From positions 1-7,346 of the forward strand of contig JAQGKB010000327.1 in the NCBI GenBank assembly GCA_028290345.1: a stretch of DNA of 7,346 nucleotides, read 5' to 3'. This document shows positions 1 through 6,036 of the stretch, piece by piece (positions within the stretch are counted from its first letter, which is position 1; each line of letters opens with the position of its first letter). The position numbers and the translations under genes are program-made. Source of the stretch: Hyphomicrobiales bacterium (lineage in GTDB: Bacteria; Pseudomonadota; Alphaproteobacteria; Rhizobiales; Devosiaceae). The notes beneath the pieces were generated by a model that saw nothing but the letters and a program-made list of their open reading frames with translations, did not search any database and was not told the DNA's origin.

Positions 1-542
1 TTTTGGAAATTGGCTGCGGCGACGGGACGTTCATGCTGGCGGTCGCAAAAAGGCTGGCCGGGGCATGGCCTGGCGTCGAACTGGTGCTCCTCGACCAGGC
101 GGATCTGGTCTCGGTCAAGATGCGCGATGGCTTTCAAAGGCTCGGTTGGAACGCCGAGGTGGTCACAACGGATATCTTCGCGTGGCTGGGCAAGTCCGAT
201 GGTGCTCGTTTCGACGTTACGACCGCCAACCTGTTCCTGCATCATTTCACGGACGAGGAGCTGTCGGGACTCTTGGCGGTCACGCAAACTCTATCGCCAG
301 TTTTTGTCGCCACCGAGCCGCAGCGGAACAGCCTCGCCTTGGGTGCTGCTCGCCTACTCAGCGCGATCGGGGCCAACCAGGTGACACTGCACGATGCGGC
401 GGCAAGCGTTCGAGCCGGCTTTGCAGGAAATGAGCTCTCGGCGCTATGGCCAAAGGGCACGAATGATCGTCTTGGCGAACGACACATTGGCCCGTTCACC
501 CACGTCTTTTCCGCCCAACGAATATCGGAAGCGGCACCGTGA
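1..542 (+). CDS. Class I SAM-dependent methyltransferase, 3' part (5' end outside window)
   Basis: This is the C-terminal 179 residues of a methyltransferase. The reading frame is open to the left edge, and the first visible codon (TTG at 3-5) is best read as an internal Leu of the SAM-binding motif I, LEIGCGDG (visible residues 1-8), so the true start is upstream. An acidic residue at the end of strand beta 2 (D31 in VELVLLDQ) should bind the SAM ribose, and D57 (VVTTDIF) fits motif II. The segment NLFLHHF (76-82) is typical of UbiE/COQ5-like small-molecule methyltransferases. The C-terminal half (ATEPQRN, then an Arg- and Ala-rich helix, then GPFTHVFSAQR) resembles, from memory, methyltransferases encoded next to FAD oxidoreductases in type III polyketide synthase clusters. 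The stop TGA (540-542) overlaps the GTG start of the next gene by four bases, which implies translational coupling. Fold assignment is firm. The substrate, perhaps a phenolic or polyketide, is inference. Confidence 0.85.
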   Translation, partial: LEIGCGDGTFMLAVAKRLAGAWPGVELVLLDQADLVSVKMRDGFQRLGWNAEVVTTDIFAWLGKSDGARFDVTTANLFLHHFTDEELSGLLAVTQTLSPVFVATEPQRNSLALGAARLLSAIGANQVTLHDAAASVRAGFAGNELSALWPKGTNDRLGERHIGPFTHVFSAQRISEAAP

Positions 543-1738
543 GGTACGATGCCATCGTCATCGGGGGTGGCCCGTCGGGTTCGTCGACGGCAATCGCCTT
601 GGCCCAGCAGGGCCGAGCAGTGGCGATCGTCGAGCGAGCCGAATTTCCACGTCGCAAGGTGTGCGGGGAATTCATTTCGGCAGTCAATCTACAACTCTTG
701 GACAGACTGGGCGTTGGCGACGCCGTACGGGCAAACGCCGGTCCCGCGGTGGAGCGATTGGCCCTGTTTGCATCCGGTCCCGGCATCGAGGCGGGAATGC
801 CCCGCGCCAGGATCAACCCTTTCGGCCGCGCACTCGGCCGCGATGTGCTGGATACCATGTTGCTGCAGGCGGCACGCGACGTCGGCGTGGACGTGTTCCA
901 GCCATGGCGAGCGGTCGAAATGGCCGGGGCGGGCGAGCACAAGTCGATCCGCATTGATGCAAGCGGCCAAAGCTGCAACTTGATCGCCCCCGTGGTAATT
1001 GCGGCGCACGGCTCGTGGGAACCGGGCAAGCTTCCCAGCAATCTGAAAAAGACCAATGACGATTTGGATTGCTTCGGTTTCAAGGCATACTTCAGAGGCG
1101 CGGCGTTGGCCTCCAATCTCATGCCACTGCTGGCCTTCCCCGGTGGCTATGGCGGCATGGTCTGGACGGATCAGGACCGAATATCGCTCTCTTGCTGCAT
1201 GCGCCGTGGGGCATTGGCGGAAATCCGCAAGGCCGGCGGCAACCTGCCAGTTGGCCAAGCCGTCTACCGCCACATCCTGGCCGCTTGCCCCGGCGTTGCA
1301 CTGGCTTTGGCCGACGCCACCATAGACGGCGATTGGCTTGCCGCCGGCCCGATCCGGCCGGGCATCCGGCCGCGTTATGCCGATGACATTTTCCGGGTTG
1401 GCAATCTCGCGGGTGAGTCCCATCCCATCATTGCCGAAGGGATTTCAATGGCGCTGCAATCCGGTTGGCTCCTCGCAGCCGAATTGGGCAGTGTTGCCGA
1501 CTGGGGGCAGGGCGGCCGCGCCGAGGCCGGTCGGCGCTACGCCAAGGCGTGGCGGAAACAGTTCGCTACCCGGATTTGCCTGGCTTCGGTATTGGCCGCC
1601 CTAGCTGGGTTGCCGCCGACGGCAGACCTGATGCGGCGCGTGGTCACTCTGTTTCCGGCCGCCCTGTCGCTTGGCGCACGTCTGAGCGGCAAGACAAGAA
1701 ACGTGCCCAGATTGGCCGGCAGCCGGCATCAAGCCTGA
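539..1738 (+). CDS. FAD-dependent oxidoreductase, geranylgeranyl-reductase/PHBH-like family
   Basis: This complete 399-residue flavoprotein starts at GTG 539, four bases inside the upstream methyltransferase stop (GTGA). The start leads directly into MRYDAIVIGGGPSGSS, as expected for this family. The dinucleotide-binding GxGxxG is at residues 9-14, the ribose-binding acid is E32 (AIVERAEFP), and RKVCGEFIS (39-47) matches the RKxCG signature of geranylgeranyl-reductase-like proteins. R101 and D105 (LGRDVLD) fit the second FAD contact region. The third FAD motif is at 287-304, VGNLAGESHPIIAEGISM, with Asn where most relatives have Asp (GD). The C-terminus is hydrophobic and basic, so weak membrane association is possible. 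The family hydroxylates aromatic rings or reduces prenyl or polyketide double bonds with NAD(P)H. Coupled to a methyltransferase, it probably tailors the same product, as SrsC does after SrsB in phenolic-lipid synthesis (analogy only). Family assignment is strong and substrate unknown. Confidence 0.88.
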   Translation: MRYDAIVIGGGPSGSSTAIALAQQGRAVAIVERAEFPRRKVCGEFISAVNLQLLDRLGVGDAVRANAGPAVERLALFASGPGIEAGMPRARINPFGRALGRDVLDTMLLQAARDVGVDVFQPWRAVEMAGAGEHKSIRIDASGQSCNLIAPVVIAAHGSWEPGKLPSNLKKTNDDLDCFGFKAYFRGAALASNLMPLLAFPGGYGGMVWTDQDRISLSCCMRRGALAEIRKAGGNLPVGQAVYRHILAACPGVALALADATIDGDWLAAGPIRPGIRPRYADDIFRVGNLAGESHPIIAEGISMALQSGWLLAAELGSVADWGQGGRAEAGRRYAKAWRKQFATRICLASVLAALAGLPPTADLMRRVVTLFPAALSLGARLSGKTRNVPRLAGSRHQA

Positions 1739-1904
1739 TCGGCCGATGCCTTCCTCTACATCACCGCCGCCGCCTCAGGCGACCGGCCGAGCATCTTGCC
1801 GGTCAAAGCCACCACGGCAGCCTCTTTGCCGTCAGCGCCGGCGCAAAAGGCCTGACGCTTCCACCATCGGCGGGTAGCAGGCCTCAGGCGGCCACCTCAT
1901 AAGT
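1739..1904. other. Convergent intergenic region with inverted repeat and repeated decamer
   Basis: These 166 bases separate the plus-strand flavoprotein from the minus-strand dehydrogenase, whose 3' ends face each other. A perfect 7-bp inverted repeat, GACCGGC (1781-1787) and GCCGGTC (1798-1804), encloses a 10-base loop. It has no T-run on either side, so it is at best a weak bidirectional or Rho-assisted terminator. The word GCCTCAGGCG occurs at 1772-1781 and again at 1881-1890. On the minus strand, bases 1896 down to 1756 form an open frame of 46 residues ending in TAG (it includes KRQAFCAGADGKEAAVV), but it has no ATG or GTG start in a usable place. It could be a gene remnant or chance in GC-rich DNA. 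I do not recognise any family in it. Confidence 0.4.
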
Positions 1905-2699
1905 TCAGACTGGTCCGATCGGACTGCCGACGGTCAGGTGCGTACCGCTGTCGATAACGATCAGTTGGCCGGTGATGCAATTCGCGCCGGTCGACAGCCA
2001 GAAAATGGTCTCGGCGACGTCGGCCGCCGTGGGGATAGTCTTGAGCGGGGCGATCGCCGCAACGCGCTTTTTGAAGGCCTCGTAGGAACTCTCGCTTTGC
2101 CACGCCAGCGCCCAGGACGTATCGACGAAGCCGGGGCACACAGCGTTGACACGGATCTGCGGTGCGAGCGAGCGGGCGAGGCCCAAAGTCATGGTGTTGA
2201 GTGCGCCCTTGGACGCGGCGTAGGCCAGTGAAGAGCCATCGCCGGAGATTGCGGAATCCGACGAGACGTTGACGATCGCCGCGGCGGGCGAGCGTTGCAA
2301 ATGTGGGGCTGCAGCGCGGATCATCTGGTAGGTGCCCGCGACATTGACGCCGTAGATGCGCAAGAAATCCGCCATGCTCAATGCATCGAGGTCGGACGCA
2401 TTGGCGTAGCGTGTCACGCCCGCATTGTTGACCAGCACGTCGATGCGGCCGAAGGCATCTGCTGCGGCCTTGGCAATCGCGATGCAATCCTCGTCGCGGG
2501 ACACGTCGCCCTGCGCGATGATGGCCGAGACGCCAAGGCGGCGGCAGCTTTCGGCGACCGCTTCGGCGCCATCGGCGTTGCTGCTGAAATTGACGACCAC
2601 ATCGAAGCCCGCCCGCGCAAAGCGTTTCGCGCTCGCTGCCCCAATCCCGGAGCCTGCTCCGGTGACCACCGCGCAGGGACGCTGCTTGTCATTTTCCAT
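1905..2699 (-). CDS. Short-chain dehydrogenase/reductase (classical SDR, FabG-like)
   Basis: This is a cytoplasmic NAD(P)-dependent oxidoreductase of 264 residues, the usual length for a classical SDR. I chose ATG at 2699 (MENDKQRPCAVVTG) because the Rossmann strand begins right after it and a GAGG stretch (2709-2712) lies 9 bases upstream. An ATG at 2756 would add 19 residues unlike the family. The cofactor loop TGAGSGIG is at 13-20, D65-V66 contacts adenine, and NNAG is at 91-94. The catalytic tetrad is N119, S147, Y160 and K164 (YAASK), followed by the PG motif of VNAVCPGF. All key residues are intact. The start overlaps the end of the aldehyde dehydrogenase gene by 11 bases, so it is the last gene of the transporter operon and probably translationally coupled. 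It most likely oxidises a hydroxyl of the imported sugar or polyol. Family-level similarity cannot separate sugar, polyol and 3-oxoacyl substrates. Confidence 0.92.
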   Translation of the reverse strand: MENDKQRPCAVVTGAGSGIGAASAKRFARAGFDVVVNFSSNADGAEAVAESCRRLGVSAIIAQGDVSRDEDCIAIAKAAADAFGRIDVLVNNAGVTRYANASDLDALSMADFLRIYGVNVAGTYQMIRAAAPHLQRSPAAAIVNVSSDSAISGDGSSLAYAASKGALNTMTLGLARSLAPQIRVNAVCPGFVDTSWALAWQSESSYEAFKKRVAAIAPLKTIPTAADVAETIFWLSTGANCITGQLIVIDSGTHLTVGSPIGPV

Positions 2700-4188
2700 C
2701 GCTGTTCGCCTCGTGCGGTTCTGATTGGTTGGCCGGTGCAACCACGCCAAGCCCACCTACGCAGACATATTTGATCTCGAGATAGTCTTCGATGCCGTAT
2801 TTCGAGCCTTCCCGGCCCGTGCCGGATTGCTTGAAGCCGCCGAACGGAGCGACCTCGGTCGTCACCAGCCCCTCATTGACCCCGACGATGCCATAATCGA
2901 GCCGCTCGGAAACCCTGAAGACCCGGCCCAGATCGTTGGTATGGAAATAGGCGGCGAGGCCGAACTCGGTGTCGTTGGCGAGGCGGATGGCTTCGTCTTC
3001 GGTCTGGAATTTGAACACCGGCGCGACCGGGCCGAAGATTTCCTCGCGCGCCAGTTTCATCGCCGCATTAGCGTCGGCGATGACGGTGGGCGAATAGAAC
3101 GTCCCGCCAAGCGCATGGCGCCGGCCGCCGGTAACGACGCGTCCGCCGTTCTGCACGGCATCGGCAACGAAGCTTTCGACCTTCGCCAGCGCGTTGCTAT
3201 CGATGAGCGGGCCTTGCTGCACGTCGGGTTCCCGGCCGTCACCGAGTTTTAGCGCCGCTGCCGCTGCCGCAAGCTTTTCCACGAACTGGTCGTAGACGGG
3301 CGCCTGCGCATAGAAGCGATTGACGCAGACGCAAGTCTGGCCGGCATTGCGGAATTTGCCCTCGATGGCGCCCGCCACCGCTCGGTCGATATCGGCATCG
3401 TCGAACACCAGGAATGGCGCGTTGCCGCCAAGTTCCATCGAGACTTTCTTGACGGTGCCCGACGCCTGCTGGATCAGTTTCTTGCCGACTGCCGTCGACC
3501 CGGTGAAGGTGATCTTGCGCACGAGCGGGTTGGAGGTGAGTTCGCCGCCGATCTCGGTTGCCGACCCCGTCACGATGTTGACCACCCCGCTCGGAAAGCC
3601 AGCCGCTTCGCAGAGGGCGCCCCAGGCAAGGCCAGAAAACGGCGTTTGCGGCGCGGGTTTGGCGACGACGGTGCAGCCTGCGGCAAGCGCCGGGCCGAGT
3701 TTGCGCGCCAGCATCGAGGACGGAAAGTTCCACGGCGTAATCGCGCCCACCACGCCGACCGGTTGCTTGGTGACCAGCACGCGCCGGTCGCGCCACGGCG
3801 ATGGAATGATATCGCCGTAGACGCGCCTTGCTTCCTCGGCGAACCAGAGGATATAGGCCGCGCTCATGCCGATCTCACCTCGCGCTTCGGCCAGCGGCTT
3901 GCCCTGTTCGGAGGTCAAGAGCTCCGCCAGAGCCTCGCGATTGTCGAGCAGTAAATCGTGCAGGTGGCGCAGCAGCACCGCGCGTTCGTTGCCAGTCAGT
4001 GCCCGGGACTCGTCGAAGGCTTGGCTTGCGGCCTCGATGGCGCGCCTGGTTTCGGCGGCACCGGCGTCGGGGACCGTGCCGATCCGTTCGCCGGTCGCCG
4101 GGTTGATGACATCGAGCGTGCGGCCGCTATCGGCGCTGAGCCATTGGCCGGCAATATGGATCTGCTGGCGTTTCCATTGCGACGGCAT
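2689..4188 (-). CDS. NAD(P)-dependent aldehyde dehydrogenase, succinate-semialdehyde dehydrogenase (GabD)-like
   Basis: This 499-residue aldehyde dehydrogenase oxidises an aldehyde to a carboxylate in the cytoplasm. The ATG at 4188 is preceded by GAGGGG (4194-4199) at 5 bases. TPWNFP (151-156) carries the oxyanion Asn N154, and K177 (VAKPAPQTP) is the cofactor-binding Lys. FTGSTAVG (228-235) is the glycine motif. The general base is E252 (MELGGNAP) and the nucleophile is C286 in NAGQTCVC, with a second Cys at 288. EIFGPV lies further on. The KFRNAGQTCVCxNR block and the EEARRVYGDIIPSP segment are typical of the SSADH/GabD subfamily, which also includes alpha-ketoglutarate semialdehyde dehydrogenases of pentose and sugar-acid pathways. 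About 18 residues after the usual EIKYVC-GGL ending form a polar tail not expected from E. coli GabD (482 residues). It lies 42 bases after the MalG-like gene and overlaps the SDR gene by 11. In a sugar-import operon, a semialdehyde from sugar breakdown is a likelier substrate than one from GABA, but this is inference. Confidence 0.9.
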   Translation of the reverse strand: MPSQWKRQQIHIAGQWLSADSGRTLDVINPATGERIGTVPDAGAAETRRAIEAASQAFDESRALTGNERAVLLRHLHDLLLDNREALAELLTSEQGKPLAEARGEIGMSAAYILWFAEEARRVYGDIIPSPWRDRRVLVTKQPVGVVGAITPWNFPSSMLARKLGPALAAGCTVVAKPAPQTPFSGLAWGALCEAAGFPSGVVNIVTGSATEIGGELTSNPLVRKITFTGSTAVGKKLIQQASGTVKKVSMELGGNAPFLVFDDADIDRAVAGAIEGKFRNAGQTCVCVNRFYAQAPVYDQFVEKLAAAAAALKLGDGREPDVQQGPLIDSNALAKVESFVADAVQNGGRVVTGGRRHALGGTFYSPTVIADANAAMKLAREEIFGPVAPVFKFQTEDEAIRLANDTEFGLAAYFHTNDLGRVFRVSERLDYGIVGVNEGLVTTEVAPFGGFKQSGTGREGSKYGIEDYLEIKYVCVGGLGVVAPANQSEPHEANSDGK

Positions 4189-4230
4189 CGGTACCCCTCA
4201 AGTTCTGAAACACAGCCGCCAAGCGGGCAG

Positions 4231-5103
4231 CTACTTGATCGCGCCCTGGGTGATGCCGGCGATGAAATGGCGCGACAGGATGACGTAGAGCAGCGTTATC
4301 GGCAGGGCAGCGAAGGTCAGCCCAGTGAACAGCACACCCCAATCAGTCACGAACTCGCCCATGAACACCGTCAGTCCCTGCGGCAGGGTCTTCAGGTTGT
4401 CGGAGGTGATCAGGATGAGCGGGAAGAAGAAGTCGTTCCAAATCGGCACGGCGTTCTGGATTGCGACTATGACCATGGCGGGGCGCGCCAGCGGCAGCAT
4501 GATCTTGAGCATGATCAGCAGCTCGTTGGCGCCGTCGATGCGGGCGGACTCCTCCAGCTCGCGCGGCAGCGAGCGCAGGAAGCCGGTCATGATGAAGACC
4601 GCAGAGGGAAGACCCATAGCAACATAGACCAGTACCAGCCCGGCATAGCTATCGACGAGATGCAGCGCATCGAGTTGGATGAACAGCGGGATGATGGCAA
4701 GCTTCAACGGCACGGTCATGCCGCTGAGGAAGAACATCAGCATGAAGGCGCCGAGCTTGAACTTGTAGCGGGCGATGGCATAGGCCGCCATGGTGCCGAA
4801 CAGCAGGATCAGGAGGATAGAAGCGCCGGTCACGCCCACGGAATTGGCGAGATACTGGACGAAGTTTGTTCCCGTCCAAACCTTGGTGATGTTGTCGAAG
4901 TTTGGGTTCTCCGGCAGCGAAAACGGCGAGGTGAAGATTTCCGCATTGGTCTTGAACGAGGACATGACCATGACGAAAAGGGGATAGAGCATGATGAAGG
5001 CGTTGAGCAGAAGCAGGGCCTGGATGGCGCCGTTCTTCATGAATTCGCCGGGCTGCTTGATCACTGGCATGCGGCGGGTTTTCGGATTCAAATCCATCAC
5101 CAT
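4231..5103 (-). CDS. ABC transporter permease, CUT1 family, MalG-like
   Basis: This inner-membrane permease of 290 residues is the second channel subunit of a binding-protein-dependent carbohydrate importer. I chose ATG 5103 because it forms a TGATG junction (1-base overlap) with the stop of the MalF-like gene. ATG 5097, two codons later, is equally plausible. The frame stays open further upstream, but only as out-of-frame translation inside the neighbour. Hydrophobic segments fit six membrane spans, the first at about 26-48, after a basic N-terminus. A periplasmic loop starting SSFKTNAEIF follows, as in MalG-type subunits. The EAA loop that docks the ATPase is at 184-204 (EESARIDGAN with G191, ending IMLP). 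The C-terminus LSRHFIAGITQGAIK is characteristic of MalG-like proteins. Together with the binding protein and MalF-like partner it defines a CUT1 importer, but no ATPase gene is adjacent. Confidence 0.93.
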   Translation of the reverse strand: MVMDLNPKTRRMPVIKQPGEFMKNGAIQALLLLNAFIMLYPLFVMVMSSFKTNAEIFTSPFSLPENPNFDNITKVWTGTNFVQYLANSVGVTGASILLILLFGTMAAYAIARYKFKLGAFMLMFFLSGMTVPLKLAIIPLFIQLDALHLVDSYAGLVLVYVAMGLPSAVFIMTGFLRSLPRELEESARIDGANELLIMLKIMLPLARPAMVIVAIQNAVPIWNDFFFPLILITSDNLKTLPQGLTVFMGEFVTDWGVLFTGLTFAALPITLLYVILSRHFIAGITQGAIK

Positions 5104-6035
5104 CAGATTTCGATTTCGCGGCGGCGCAGGTAGCGCAGGGCGACGAACGTCACACCGGCGACCACCAGGAACATGAGCACGGCGAGGGCGCTGCCCTGGC
5201 CGAAGTCCTGGATGCCGCTGGTGACGCTGCCGAAGGCCGTGCGGTAGAAATAGAGCCCCAGCACGTCGGTCGAACCGCCGGGCGATCCCGTCAAGCCGGC
5301 CATCACGAAGGGCAGTTCGAACCAGTTGAAGCTGCCAATGAAGGTGAGGATCACCACGATGGTCACGCTCGGCGCGATCAGCGGCCAGATGATGTGCTTG
5401 AGCAGGTCCCAATCGCCCGCCCCATCCAGTCGCGCCGCCTCGAGCACTTCCTGGCCGACGCGCTGCATGCCGGCGAGCAGGACCAGCGTCGGAAAGCCGA
5501 TCCAGTGCCAGACATTGGCAAAGATGATGCTGCCGAGCGCGGTGGTTTCATTGCCGAGCCAGGCAGGTCCCTGGATGCCGATGAGCATCAGTGCGCCGTT
5601 CACCAGCCCGAAGAGTGGGTGCAGCAGCAGCTTCCATAGAAAGCCGACGATGACGGCGGACAGCACGACCGGCAGAAACACGATGACCTGATGCACGCGG
5701 TGCCCGGGCAGGGCCTTCAGCAGCCCGAATGCGATCAGGAAGGCAATGCCGTTCTCGAAGACCATCAGGGCGCAGAACACGATGACGTTGTGATAGAGCG
5801 CGTTGTAGGTCCAGTCGCTGAACGGGGATTCGAACAGCACCTGGCGGAAATTTTCGAAGCCGACGAAGTTGGCCGGCTTCAGCCCGTTGAAATCGTAGAA
5901 CGCGAAGCGGAAGGCTGAAATCAGCGGCCAGACCACGAAGAGGGTCATGACCAGGGTCGCAGGCAGCAGCAGGAAGGCGATCCAGAGCGATCGGCGCGAC
6001 AATAACCTGGAAATGAAGCGCCGATCCTTCGTCAT
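5103..6035 (-). CDS. ABC transporter permease, CUT1 family, MalF-like
   Basis: This is the first channel subunit of the same importer, 310 residues. The ATG at 6035 (MTKDRRF) is one base after the binding-protein stop (TAG, A, ATG), with an AGGG stretch 8 bases upstream lying inside the end of the binding-protein gene. An ATG at 6071 would extend it by 12 residues into the neighbour and is less likely. The protein has a short basic N-terminus and a first span at about 17-42. The periplasmic segment NFVGFENFRQV (56-66) is the GFxNF motif typical of MalF/UgpA-like sugar permeases, and about five more spans follow. The EAA loop is at 196-218 (EVLEAARLDGAGDW, G205, ending WPL), the site that contacts the ATPase. 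It ends in REIEI, with its stop overlapping the next start. The family is clear and the transported sugar is not. Confidence 0.93.
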   Translation of the reverse strand: MTKDRRFISRLLSRRSLWIAFLLLPATLVMTLFVVWPLISAFRFAFYDFNGLKPANFVGFENFRQVLFESPFSDWTYNALYHNVIVFCALMVFENGIAFLIAFGLLKALPGHRVHQVIVFLPVVLSAVIVGFLWKLLLHPLFGLVNGALMLIGIQGPAWLGNETTALGSIIFANVWHWIGFPTLVLLAGMQRVGQEVLEAARLDGAGDWDLLKHIIWPLIAPSVTIVVILTFIGSFNWFELPFVMAGLTGSPGGSTDVLGLYFYRTAFGSVTSGIQDFGQGSALAVLMFLVVAGVTFVALRYLRRREIEI

Positions 6036-6036
6036 T

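Noticed and set aside
496..1423. Minus-strand open frames (208 and 244 codons) opposite the flavoprotein gene
   Set aside because: They have no family motifs and lie antisense to a complete FAD protein with intact cofactor motifs.
4189..4230. Small hairpin (CCGC-TTG-GCGG on the minus strand) as a terminator between permease and ALDH genes
   Set aside because: The stem is only 4 bp with no T-run, and the 42-base gap with a good ribosome binding site fits a continuous operon.
3958..5133. 391-codon plus-strand open frame opposite the MalG-like permease and part of the ALDH
   Set aside because: The translation is low-complexity (runs of Glu, Gln, His and Asp) and crosses two real genes and their gap. 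It is an antisense artefact of codon bias.
5104..5412. 103-codon N-terminal extension of the MalG-like permease
   Set aside because: The extension is Arg- and His-rich and is out-of-frame translation of the MalF-like gene. MalG-like proteins start near the chosen ATG at the TGATG junction.
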